64,000 nucleotides of DNA, taken from positions 27,775,501 through 27,839,500 of the forward strand of contig NC_087257.1 in NCBI RefSeq assembly GCF_037042905.1. The letters are read 5' to 3'. The position numbers and the translations under genes are program-made. Shown piece after piece: positions 1-12,600 of the stretch (position 1 is its first letter; the number at the start of each line of letters is the position of its first letter). The notes beneath the pieces are model-generated. The model was not told the DNA's origin. It did no database searches and saw nothing but the letters and a program-made list of their open reading frames with translations. Source of the DNA: Lytechinus pictus. Lineage: Eukaryota; Echinodermata; Echinoidea; Temnopleuroida; Toxopneustidae.

Positions 1-565
1 AAAAGGAAATTTGATGACAATTATGATAAAAAGTAAATAGATACTGTAGTACATTAGCTTGATAGTACAATTTCAGGGGTCCCCCAACTCATCCAACCTC
101 ACACAAGAGTAATATTTGTAAGGTCCACCCTAACAAGTTTATGTAAGACTTAATCATACATATACAATTATGTCAATAGCTAGAGATTTCATCAAAATCG
201 GATATAAAAAGAAAGTTGTGGCAATTCAGAGATTTAAGTCTGCACATTGGGACCATATTTGAAGTAAATAACTATTTTGTGACAATAAGTGAATCAGTTT
301 CATTCATTTTAATCCCACTTTACGAATTTAAACCAAATTATATGAGAATGAATCTGTTTCTATATGGAATGTCCAACATACCTAATAATACTTTTAAAAA
401 ATCTATAAATGTTAGGTTTCAAAATCTTGATTTTGTGCTTGTTTGATGGCAAAGAGTGAACAAAATATTTGCTATATCGTACTCGAATAAAGAATTCGGA
501 AATCGCCCTCTCAAAGAAGTGGCAATTCCTCAGCCAGATATACCGGAAGTGACGTAAAGACTTAC
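1..565. other. Integrin intron 5 (partial), no gene seen
   Basis: Region following the exon 5 donor on the minus strand. I looked for the next beta-I exon here and found none, so that exon lies outside the window. AT-rich, with no repeat structure I can define. Confidence 0.7.
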
Positions 566-697
566 ATAAGGTTGTTGCCAAACCCTTGAGGGCGTTTAAA
601 TCATCCTTCATGGAGTGACTAAGGTCCATAGCGTAGTAAAGATCTACAGGATAGTCCTCAGCTTGGCGTACGTACAACTGTATTGTAATAGGCTCCT
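566..697 (-). CDS. Integrin beta exon 5: start of beta-I (I-like) domain, MIDAS motif
   Basis: 132 nt between an acceptor ending cgtttacag and a donor gtaagt. It enters with two bases (completing a Lys codon) and leaves with one. It encodes residues 125-168, including [13 protein letters not shown], one of the most conserved integrin beta stretches, then [12 protein letters not shown]149, S151 and S153 form the MIDAS and D156/D157 the ADMIDAS. Two positions that are nearly invariant in the family differ: the Leu of YYLMD is Ala (A147), and the segment usually reading SLGT reads GLAT. An open frame extends past the donor to 360, but it has no integrin similarity and is intron. Confidence 0.95.
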
Positions 698-3600
698 CTG
701 TAAACGCATGAAAATAACATTATTATTAACATATTTATAAACAAAAGAAATACTTAAATCACACCAAAGCATTATAAACAAATTTGTGAAAGCAATTTGG
801 CGAGGGTTTCTTTTGTACAGCATGCATAACAGAAGCAACCGACATCGGTGTCAATATTCAAATTTTAACTTAATGAAGGTTAAGTTTCTGAAATGTCATT
901 ACATATATTTTGAGAATAACCAACTTTGGGGCGTACTTCTTCATCATTCTCTTTTTACATCCCCCTTTTCCTCTCAAATCGTGCATTTACAACATCTTCC
1001 ATTTTTTTGTTATATCATATCATACATGGAGGTCGATTTCATGCGGATTTTTATCGATTTTACACAACGGTTTTAAATTCGCTACATGCCGGTCGGAAGT
1101 GCAAGTTCCCGCCTTTTTGTTGACAGAGTGCAAATAAAAGTGACCAAGTTCAATAATGAGGTTCCCGTCATTTTTATCGTGCCAGCGATGAACAGCAAAC
1201 AAGCGAGGGATCGCGTGGAGAGGTTCGACTTATACAGTGCGAGGTTGGTTAGAAAACTGAAGCAGTGTAGATCTACTTATAATTCTGTCGGATATTAGAA
1301 TCAGCTGACATTCCTTTGTAGAGTGTGGATGGATGTGTGAGGTTGAAATGACACTCCAAGATTTTATTTCGAAGGGATATTTGATAATTCATTTAAAACC
1401 TAAATGCCAAATTGGAGAGGATTGATTATAAGAAAAATTGAGATATAAAAAAGCGAGGAATTGCAATAACCTGACTGCACACGTGAAGTACGTTGGCATA
1501 TTGGCATCTAAAATGCCAATAATTGACAGGCCCCATGAATACTTACTTGGTCGAACCTGTATCTTCATTCTCTGTGGTTTAACTTGAACAATGTCTTCTG
1601 GATTGGTATTGGTATTAGGTTCGGTTAGAGGATCGTTCTGGTGAGAAATAGGAAAATAGCATGTTTGGTGAGTAAAAGTGAGACGTTAAAAAGTAGGCCT
1701 AATTCAAACAAAATAAGCTTTGCAGCAGGTCCTGGGTTTGCAGGAAGAAAGAATAGAAGTAATGCATTTCCATTTTTTGTCAGAAGCAGAGAAGGGATAT
1801 GGACTTGTTCAACCGAATTTCTGAACGTCTATAAATTTTCATCCATCTAATTCTAAGACATGCACAAATAATAAGGAGACGGCAGTAAAAACAGCTTCTT
1901 GGATACACTATATACAAATTTGTATAGCATTATGATTCAGTTTCATTTTCGTCTATCCTGTGATCTTACAATCACCATGATCACGCGAAAATGAGGGGGG
2001 ATGCTTCTAAAGCATTTTCATTTTATTGTGTAGGTAGACAATATTTGAGATTGTTATTCATATATGACTAAGCTTAATTTATTTTCTTGAATGGAATGAT
2101 TCATGAGAAAATTGCCAACCGATAAAAAACATTTTTGGCCGCACGTGAGGAAAACAAAGGAAAGAGGACCGATCGCAAGCAATTCCGAACAAGGCTGAAT
2201 GCATCCGATAAGGTAGTAGCCATGGCAACGGGAAGATGCATGGCGCAATGAATAGATGCACAAGAGAGCGGTAGGAGAATGGATACGAACACAATGCTTA
2301 ATTTAAAATCGCATCTTATTTAGACTATTTTAATAGGTATCCTGAATCTTGCAATTCTGCGCTCACGTTGAGTATTATACAGAAGCCATTGAAGGTCTCT
2401 TTATTTACAGGTGGTTACAAGTGGGTAAACCAATTTTGTGTAGATGCAGAATTCTAATAAAGAATAAGAAAATTACTAACATTCATTAAAAAAAATAATC
2501 AAAATCAAGAGACAAGAATCAATTAATTTTGAAATATTTACATAAATAAATAATTGTAAATGAATGATAGGAACGACGAAGGCCTGAAAAATAACTCTTA
2601 AAAAATTGAATCAATTATGATAATATGGGTTATGAATATCATTCATATAAAGGCGGTGATTTTTTCGTCCATACATAATGTAATGTCTACAATTTTCATC
2701 AGATAGCGTCCAATAACTAAAATGAGGTTTATTGTCTCATGTCGATGTAGCCTGAAATAGACCTACCCCCATAACAAATCAATTCGTTATCAATATCATT
2801 CTCATTAAATGAAGAAAGACCACTGGCTGGACAGGTCTTTACATGATTCACAATACGTCATCCATTTGCTGAGTAGAATTGAGATGACTGCAATTTATAT
2901 ATACTGTCTGGTCAACTTGTATAACCGCAAGGCATTGTGGAATCCCACGTGCTTATTTATCAGAGTGTATATGCATGGACCTATAGGTCCATGGTATATG
3001 TAACGCATTTTATTAGACAAGACAACAGACAGCACGTTTGCAATCTTTGCATAGTACATATACCTCTATGAATCATTGTGAAACAAACTGTGATTCATGC
3101 CTTTCAAACTACTTTTTCATTAAATAATTTATCTTTTATAAATAATTCCGAACCACACGGCTACTTAAAAAAATCATGATAGGGTCCATGCTTCAACTCG
3201 AAAGGGACAAAATGTTATAGATAGCATATTTTTAGCAGTAACATATTTATTCAGATGTGCTAAATCATCTTTTTTATGAAGGTGATTTCTGAATAATTCT
3301 CGTAACTGAGTAAGATAAACATTGTCAACTAACTTTTATATCGTTTTTCTTTCTTGTACTTTTCTTCTTTTAACTTCTGCTCCATTTGGCTCCCCCGCAA
3401 GTGGCGCCCGGGACCAGAGACTCTGGGCCCCCCTATATATTCATCACTGATAGGCCCTATGGACCCAACAGCAGATTGAAATATATTTGGAGGAGTCCGC
3501 AATAGGCTCATGAGAATATATTAAATAGATTATTACATTAGGTTCAAAACCCGACTACATCGGACCATGTATGTACAATTTCAGAGGAGTGATGGTGTGA

Positions 3601-6600
3601 CAGTATCCACTTGCGGTGTCATCAATTCATCCTTGACATCGCGTCCAAACTACCACCTCTTTACCCTCCTCCCCTCGCGGGTCCTCCGCTCGTCCTCCTT
3701 CTCGAAAACTGAAGTACGCGCCGAATAAAGAAAATGTATCCGTCACCACTGAATGCATTTCAGTTTTACGCTGCACACCATCTATTTCTATTTCTCTCTC
3801 GAACTAATAATGGCAGAACACCTGACCCACTCATTTGTATTGGTACGGACCAATCCATCAAGTAGGTGTAAGCTATCTCCAACTCTCACTCTCCAAGAAT
3901 CTTTCTCACTCGATCATTCTGGTGCCTTACGAATATAACCTGACGCAGTCTTGAGACGAAACACCTCCCTTGGAAGGTATATGTACCCCCCATTTTGACT
4001 ACAAAAAATCTTGGCATGGTTTCACGAATCATTTCAGCACATAAAAATTTGAATTCTCCGCAAATCGATGAGAATGGTAAGAATCAGTAGATCACAGTCC
4101 AGGGCTTCTCAGAAAATCAACAATTTTGATTATTTTTAAAAAATGAAATCCTGGATTTTAGTCTCATTCGAAGTGATCTGCCCACAATCGCACATAATCG
4201 GCATTGACAATGATTGACGAAGAATAGACCAGTTCGTAGTTACTTCATGGACAATTTTGGTAAAATGATCTTTCATTTCTTTCATTGTGATAGGCAGATT
4301 TCAAAGCAAGATATTACGTAAGCATGCCTTGCATAGCAGTATGAAGAAATTGAATAGACCAGGTGACTAGAATAGCACACCAATGAACACTCTATGAACG
4401 TATTGTTACATTTCTACTTAAATGCATTTCATAGCATGTTTTCCAAGTACTTGGCAAACTGTGAAATACCAGTCGTTCGTGGACGCATTGTTTTTTGTGG
4501 ATATAAATGAAAAACACAATGCAAAAGAATATATGAATAATCAAGACATCAAAGTTGGTGATTATCTCATTCAATTTTTAACCACCATGTCACTTTAGTA
4601 CAAATGACCTTCCTCTGATCATGCGCAGAATCTTCTGTTCATGCGCAGAGTGGAACTACGAACTGGCATAATACCAGTTACCGATTTTGGGAATTGTTAC
4701 ATACACCTTGTTCAAAAGTGGGTTAGGCAATTCTCCTTCCTTCTATCTCGTCATCACACTCATGTTCAGATAATCAAAATGATGTATGGATCACTTACTT
4801 GTGTCGCCACTTTAGAAGCGACGGGATTGGTGATGTTGGTGCAACCAGCGTCCTGTAAGACGTTTTCAAGATCGCATCTTCGTCCTTCGAAGGTCTATAA
4901 GGAAGAAAAGGGCGAGTGGGGAGAAAGAAAAAAAAAGCAAATAAGAACGATTAAGAGTAGTTCACATGACTTGTGACATCGATAAGAGGGCGCTTTGGAA
5001 TCTAATTCGCTATACGCGCTTCTATGCAAATATGCCATAGGGTGTGTGTGTGCGTTTAGAGCGTCTGTGTCTATTTAGCAGTTTGCGCGTGTGAAATATT
5101 ATTTTAATCATAAATGGACATGTATCAATTAGATGTTAGTAATTTACGTCTGGGAACTGATCTTCATCGTTACTTTCCCAAAAATACGCACCCAGGATGA
5201 AACCTCAGCTCTCTAAAATCAGTTATCTTGTCCTCAGAAGTCAGAACAGAGGTTGTGTGTGCCATACATTCATATCCACTGTGTGCGCCGTTATTTACAC
5301 AACCGTATTGCCATATACACACAAATCATTTTGCAGGAGCTACCTTTTTTTTTTCTCTCTCTCTCTCTCTCTCTCTTTCTTCTTCTTCTTCTTCTTCGTT
5401 TTCTCATTCTTCTTCTCGCCTTTATCATTATTGCAACTTTGGGCCTACGTATGTCCTCAAATTGCATTCATCGGTGAAAGACCACACTGAAGAAGTACAT
5501 GCCTTAAGAGTTTGACATCTTGAAAAGGTGGTGCGCTCGAAAGCGCGGGAAATACATCGAACAAAATAATAACCACGAATAAACACGCGTGACCGCAACG
5601 CAAGTGAGGTTGCGAACTTGCAAGATTGACTTGACTGTGGATTCCATCTCATATCTACTGTTTCATCCCATTGGCGAACTTGCAATGTGGTGAATAATGC
5701 AAGAACAGGCTTCACTTAAGTTTCTGACGAGAGTTTGATTTTTGACACGACATTCGAATGGTGTGTACCGTAGTTGTATTTTCAAATTAAGAAACTTGTT
5801 GCACTTATTTATACTACTACCACACCTACTAACGGAAAACATGGAAAACTAACACTTTAACTGCTGCTTCTACGTCTTCTACCAGTACTAAGAAGCAATA
5901 ATTATTATTTGTCCCCACCTAATTATTTTACATCTACTAATACTTCTATATATATCCACTACATTTTATGTATAGTATATTAATTGTGCATCTTTTAATT
6001 CTATACCTACTATTTCTATAGTTCACCTACTAATTCTACATCTACTACATCTACTAGTTCTTCATCAACTGCATCTACCAGTTCTACTGCTTCTTCATCT
6101 ACTACTTGTAATCTACGACATCTACATCTACTACTACCTCTATATTCACTATCTACATGAACACTCCCGATTTAAAGTCACTTGAGTCACTAAAGTCACA
6201 TGATGATAATATTTTTATATCTACAAATTCTACATCTACTACTTCTACATCCACCACATCTTTCAATTCTACATCTACTAATTCCACATCTACATCTGCT
6301 AGTTCTGCATCTACTTATATTTCTATATCTACTATCTACAAAGATCCCCGATGCAACGTCACTACCCCCACCAGTATAGTGATATAATGACACTATTTTT
6401 ATATCTACTAATTATACTTCTTTCATTTCGACATCTACTAATTTTCCTCTTTTTTTTTAAACTTCCATACCTACTTTTTCTATATCTTCATCTGTTAGAT
6501 CTGCATCTACTACTACTATATCTACTATCTACATTTAAGATCCCCGATGTAACGTCACTCCCCCACCAGCATGACCAGTATGATTATATAATAATGATAT

Positions 6601-9600
6601 TATATTGTAACCTATACTTCTACAATAAATATATTTTCTATTACAGGGCATCTTTGATTCTGAAACTCTATTAACATTTAGAACCTATAATGCATGAATG
6701 ATGTCTTGACCAGTGACATCGCGAGTGTGTAGGCCTAATACTCGTTATCTGCCTCGAAGAAGAGGAGAAAGGAGATTGTGAAGGAAATTGCTGCTTGAGA
6801 AGACCACCTGCTCAGGCATACAAAAATCGATAACCAAAATCCCTTTTCCTTCTTTGAAATCCTTGAAAGAGAGAAAGAAGAGAGAGATGGAATAGAGAAT
6901 GGAGAGAGAGGGGAGAGAGATAGAAGAAGATAGAAGAGTATGTGTGTGTGTGTGGGAGGGAGGGGGAGAGAAGAGAGACGGAGAGTGGGCATGGTGGGTG
7001 AAGGGAGAGATAGAGCTGCCTTCTGGCGGACAATTTAACAATTTTTAATCGACCATTATTGGAAATGCCTTGCGTTCCTGCCTGCTAATAATCCATCCTC
7101 GAATTCATGCAAGTTCTCATCATCACCCGTTGCCATAGAAACATAGTTATCAGAGATCAATTTTACATCATCGTTTATCTCCTAAATTCTTTCAATCTCT
7201 ATCGATTTTGTGCAAATGGATGGGTGTAAGCCCCTTTTTAAGAGATATGGGGAACCTCTCTTTGATATCTTAAAAACAAATGTCCTTTATATTAGTAAGG
7301 AGATTGTTGAGATGTTTTAACTCATATTGTGTTGCTAGCATTTTGTTCTCAGATCGGAAACAAAAGTACTCATCTAAAACCTGGTTATCAAATTCGTGCT
7401 TGCTCTAACAAATTTAATTAATAATTTTCTTTTCGCTTAATTCATTGCCTAGGCTTTTTTCTCTCTTTTCCTTTTTTTTGGAATGGAAATTTATAAGAAC
7501 CTCTCCTTTAAAAATCTGTATCGCATTTGATGTACAGTATGTTGGCCAAAGGAAGAACACAAGCTCGGGGACAAAAGTTCTTATAACTTGTAAAATGTAA
7601 CATATTGTATGTGAGTTGACTCATCTTCATCTGAGCTGCAAGGAAGTCTTTCGGGGACACTGGGTTTCTATGCCAACTATCACGGGGATTTCGTAAGAAG
7701 TGGCACAAACAACAACTATTACGATAGCTTAGTCTGCTGTAAAGAGCGAATAATAATTTCCCGCCTCCATTTCCAAGATATCCGTGATTCTAGTTACTGA
7801 CAGCTGCATTCTTGATTGATGATTCTGGGGGAAAACCAACTCATCTTCATTCAGGGCCTGCTTCATAAAGATTGTTATCAATGACAAGTTATAAGATACT
7901 GGTAAAATCTACCAAAATACTGCATTTTGATTGGAAAATGGCAAAGTTATTATACATTTCCATCTCTTAAGCAAGTCGTAGTGAAACGGGATCTTGGTCG
8001 TAATGTAAAAGATTCACAAACCATTATTCTGTCTTTTTTTCATCAATTACAGTAACGTAGGCCTATAGCCACGTTGCAATTACGACCTTTTCTGAAATAA
8101 CACTGTAAATATCTTACCTTACAAACTAAATTACCCTTATTGGGTCTTAAGGTGCGTCCCTCCTTTTTTTTTTTGGGGGGGGGGGAGGGGTCTTAGATAA
8201 ACCAAACACTGTATTTAACATGGTGTAAGCCATTCATCATACATTTCAATGTAACATGGCTCCACATCACAAAGATTTAGCGATCATCTCTAAATGGAAT
8301 GACCAATCAAGGTCAATTTTACACGTGCATTTAGTTCAAATTACTGATCAGGAACCAATCAGCAGTCTTCTTTTATAGTTGCTATTCATCGCTAAGCTTT
8401 GTGTTACTGGACCCTGGGAAGACGACTTTGGGAAATCTCCTGTCACGGTTGAATGTTACAGTCACACTTATCAAACCGACCCCCAACCGACCGATGATCT
8501 GCCATTGGTAAGAAGTAATATCTTTGGTCGGTCCATTGGGGGGGGGGGGGGGTTCCCTGGGTCCCGTAACACAAAGCTTAGCGATGAATAGAAAATAACA
8601 AAGAACACTTCTGATTGGTTCCAGGTCAGTATTTTGAACTAAATACGCATCTAACATTGATCATGATTGGTCAATTCATTTAGCGATTGATCGCTAATCT
8701 TTGTGTTACGGAACCCAGGTGTGACAGTGACTTTGAGGGCACTTGCTTGGAATCGCTTCGGGAGGCATAGGATCGAACATGAAGGTTCATGACCGTGCAT
8801 CTTAAACGAATTCAACACTATGAAGGTCTCATGGTATCACGGGCTCATTTTCCACATCGCAGATAAATATCCTGAAAAGGAAAGTTTAAGATGTATGGCG
8901 GGCAGGCTACGCCAAAACACAATTCCTAACTTCTTTAACAGGTTGATGCAGATTTGTCGAGATAATCGCAGACCCACATTCTAAAAATGGTTTACTCGAT
9001 ATTTTGTTACTCTATCTGTATATGGGCATGCGTGTTTGGAAATATAATGCAAATTCTTTGTGAAATTAAAAAAAATCTTATCCAGTTTCTTTTTTTGAAT
9101 TGTAGTAATGAATCACAATTTTGGTTTCCTATTTCAAGAAAACAATGCATATATCCATTTTACTCAATAGTAGGTAAAATGCAATGTTAGTAGTATAAGA
9201 ATTTGAGTAGAATTATAATTAGTAGAATTTGAATATTGCAAGAGGTGTTGAAAATCGTTCACCAATATGGCATTGAGTGCTTGACATAGGAAAGCACCTC
9301 GGCTCGCTCTTAAAAGCGGTAAGGACCGTTGGCCAAAATGTTTTGTCTGCTTAGAATTTCATGATGCTTAGTAAATAGCACTTTGGAGGGATGAGGACGG
9401 CGTTTGGGGGGTTTCGGGTGGCCGTTCGTTCACCTTCAGGTGCGTAGAGCAGATGGGGCGACAAGGACAAGGTGGAGGCTTGGATTCTCAGATGATGAGA
9501 GGAATGGCAAGGTATATGAGGTATGAGGAAGCATTGAATTATAAGATGGAGGGAATATTGGAAACAGGAAATTGGAAGTGGACTTCCAGAAGTTGGCACA

Positions 9601-12600
9601 AAGTGAGGAGGATACGACCTATACGACTGAGATATAACTTCGATGTCCACTTTGTAGAACATTTAAAAAATACCGCCGTTGACAACCTCAGGAGGGTAGA
9701 AGTATAAACTGATCAGGACACCATATAGGGCAGTATCTTTTATAATAATAAAAAAAAATAGAATGCAGTCGTTAGGGTTGTATAGACAGATCATAGAGGA
9801 AAGTGGTCTAGCGATCGGAAAATAAGCAATCATCCCGCTCCCACACTACACATACAATAACACACAAGCACCCACCCGTAAACATGGTAAACATGCCCCA
9901 GATCAAACAAGACGTTTCAAGAAGACTCTAATTTTCTTTAGGGTCTATGATTTCTACAACCATGAAATTCCTTTCCAACCAGGCCCACAGCTGTTTCGAT
10001 AACCAGTGACATTTTTTATCATCTTCCACTCCCATCCTCATTATGATCTGACTATTTTATCTCCCCTTGTACCTCCTGCCAAATTAGTCTGCGGATAGTT
10101 CGAGGCCTACCGTCATTTTGAAAATGTCACCGATAACATTACAAGGGATAGGCCTCGATATCGGATCCCGTTTTAATATCAGGCCTTCATGAATTTTCAC
10201 TTTCACAAAATGTCAAGCTACGGATAGTTTTCCCTTGCATGTTATGGTACATCAAATCGCCATCCACTGTGCCGAAGTGCTTGTGAATGGTACATTAAAT
10301 TTTATTAAAAAAATAGAGCATTCATCAGTGAGAATATAATTTTATACTTTTTTTCAGTAGCAAAAGAATGGTTTGTGTACACGTTTTCAAACTATAGGCG
10401 CTGACTGTGTAATCACTGTGGCAAAGCAAAGACAAAATGCTCGTCAAAAAGGCGAATGTTGTAAAGAAGTCGGACAAAGAATGGGGATTTTTTTTTTAAT
10501 ATGAGATCACAAAGACTCTTTATATCTCAAATTGGTGATTAGATATATTATGAAGTAGTTAGGAATTTTCTACCAGTTTTCCACTAAAACAAAATGAACA
10601 ATGTGATTTGAATAGTTATTATTTTATAATTTGACAACTTACCGCTTGAGTACACCACGTGCATTCTGGGTTTACTGATATACACTCTCCACACGTCTGT
10701 GCACCATTACACATCGAACTGAGTGCTTCATCTGTAATAAAGGAGAATACAAAGTCAAATCATAAAATCATGAATGTATGAAGAAGATATGGAGGCCTAT
10801 ATCATTATCAATATCTATATGCATAGTGTGGTTCAGCGATTGGAATTGTCTTCTCTGGCAAGCACATTTCATTTAAATAACGCGCTAAACTTCGACGACG
10901 TGTGTGCTGAATGGTTTATTAATAAAATTGATATCAAGCCTATTACAGCTTTCGAGACCAAGCGGCTGATAAACTAAACAAATGTTTTGTTTGTTTAACA
11001 TAAATTAATTCAAATTTCTTAAAAACAATTTGTCAGTAATCTAAGATGTTACTTTTCGATTTGAGAATCTTTCATTAACAAGCATGATCGTGACTTATTG
11101 TAAACGAAGGTTCGGAAAGAGAGCTAATATCAGGATTTTTTCTCTCTTCAAGCTTTAAAATTCGACAAGGATAGTGAACTATAATTCAATCACTCAGATA
11201 CACTCCTAAGTGTTCCCCTTCTTTGATATGTAGTTTTATTTAATTTCCTTCTCGCTCAATAAATTCCTGAAGTCTCTACCTCATGATTTAGTTTACAGTT
11301 TTGAATACATTTATGCGATTGATGACCTAATCACGTTTGGGTAGCCCGATGAGAGGCTAATATTTCCGACTGTAAATTGAGTGTCTATACAGTGCGTCCC
11401 ACAAAAACCGAAACCGAGATTTATCGATGATTTATCATATCTTAATCACAAATACAATAGACAAATTACCTACCATTGTAAAGCTTATAGAATCTCCTCT
11501 TTTATCTGAAATTACTTAGATTATTTCTCATTCACGTATGAGTGAGCAAAAACAATTTGAAGAGGGGATACCAAAGAGTCATTTGGCAGGCTGTATCTGG
11601 GATTCAAAAAGAAAACAACATTTCTAAAAAGTTCAATATCTGCTCTTTAATTTGATACCTCAATTACGGAAAATGGTCAAGAAATTAGAAAGTTCTGGTT
11701 ATTTGAAATAAGGCTTGAATTTCAATAATTTCATAAAATGAAGAGGTTTTACAGGCTAGCGTTCAAACTCACTCGACACTCAGTTTTGTTGACGATCAGC
11801 CATGCATGAAGTCTTTTGTTAACCATGCTATAGCTTCTGTGGGAAACCGGTGAAAACACGTTTATATAATGAAATTATGGAAATACAAGCATTGTTTCGA
11901 GAGAACGTAACTTTTTTACTTCTTGACCATTTTTTTGTGATTAAGGTATCAAATTAAAGAGCAGATATTGAACTTTTTAGGCATGTGATTTTCTTTTTAA
12001 AATTCAGATACCCCCCGCCAAATGAGTTTTTGGTATCCTTTCTTCAAATTGTTTTTGCTCACTCATGCGTGAATGAGGAATAATGTAAGTATTATCAGAT
12101 GAAAGAGGAGATTCTAAGCTTTACATTGGTAGGTCATTTGTCTATTGTATTTGTGATTAAGTTATGATAAATCATCGCTAAATCTCGGTTTTGTTTTTTC
12201 TGGGACGCACTGTATAGTTTATGGGTTGCAGTCGAAGATGTATAAAGATGAACCATATTGTAGGTCTATATTGCTTTAATGGTAAATGTTTTCCCTGTTA
12301 ACCTAGCCACTATTATGATTGATAAAATGACACATAAATATTTGTAGAGTTATGATTGTTTGATGCAACCTATAATATCAATATTTTCACGCATGGGCGA
12401 ATCATAAAAAAGAGGGTTTCCTGGATTTCAAAGATGAACTCACATTTTCATAGATTTTCTGCGCCTTTGATACAACATGTCAATTTAATCAGGGAAAATT
12501 AACAAGACGTACAACAATACCTACGCAATTCCATCAAACTTTCATTATTAATAGCTGCCTAACATAGAACCACATACATTGACAAAGAAAGTGCATGCAT

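Larger units (their letters stand above)
4895..10642. other. Integrin intron 2 (about 5.7 kb)
   Basis: Intron carrying a CT/TTC microsatellite, the TCTAC minisatellite, a GA/GT-rich stretch, a T-G homopolymer junction, a possible degraded MITE and a pair of inverted MITEs. The open frames in it fall in these repeats or lack motifs. Confidence 0.85.

Noticed and set aside
360..677. Reading the integrin-containing frame as a complete 105-codon gene
   Set aside because: Only the first 38 codons are integrin. The frame crosses a gtaagt donor and the rest is intron.
5197..5515. Three overlapping Ser/Phe/Leu-rich plus frames
   Set aside because: Caused by the CT/TTC microsatellite.
6643..6692. 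Acceptor-like site followed by 16 open codons and a stop on plus
   Set aside because: Too short, antisense within an integrin intron, no partner exon.
8379..8657. Mirror-image frames with IAKLCVTGP on both strands
   Set aside because: Translations of the inverted MITE pair.
9453..9707. 84-codon plus frame [15 protein letters not shown]...
   Set aside because: Purine-rich intronic sequence inside integrin intron 2; the opposite strand is open too; no motif.
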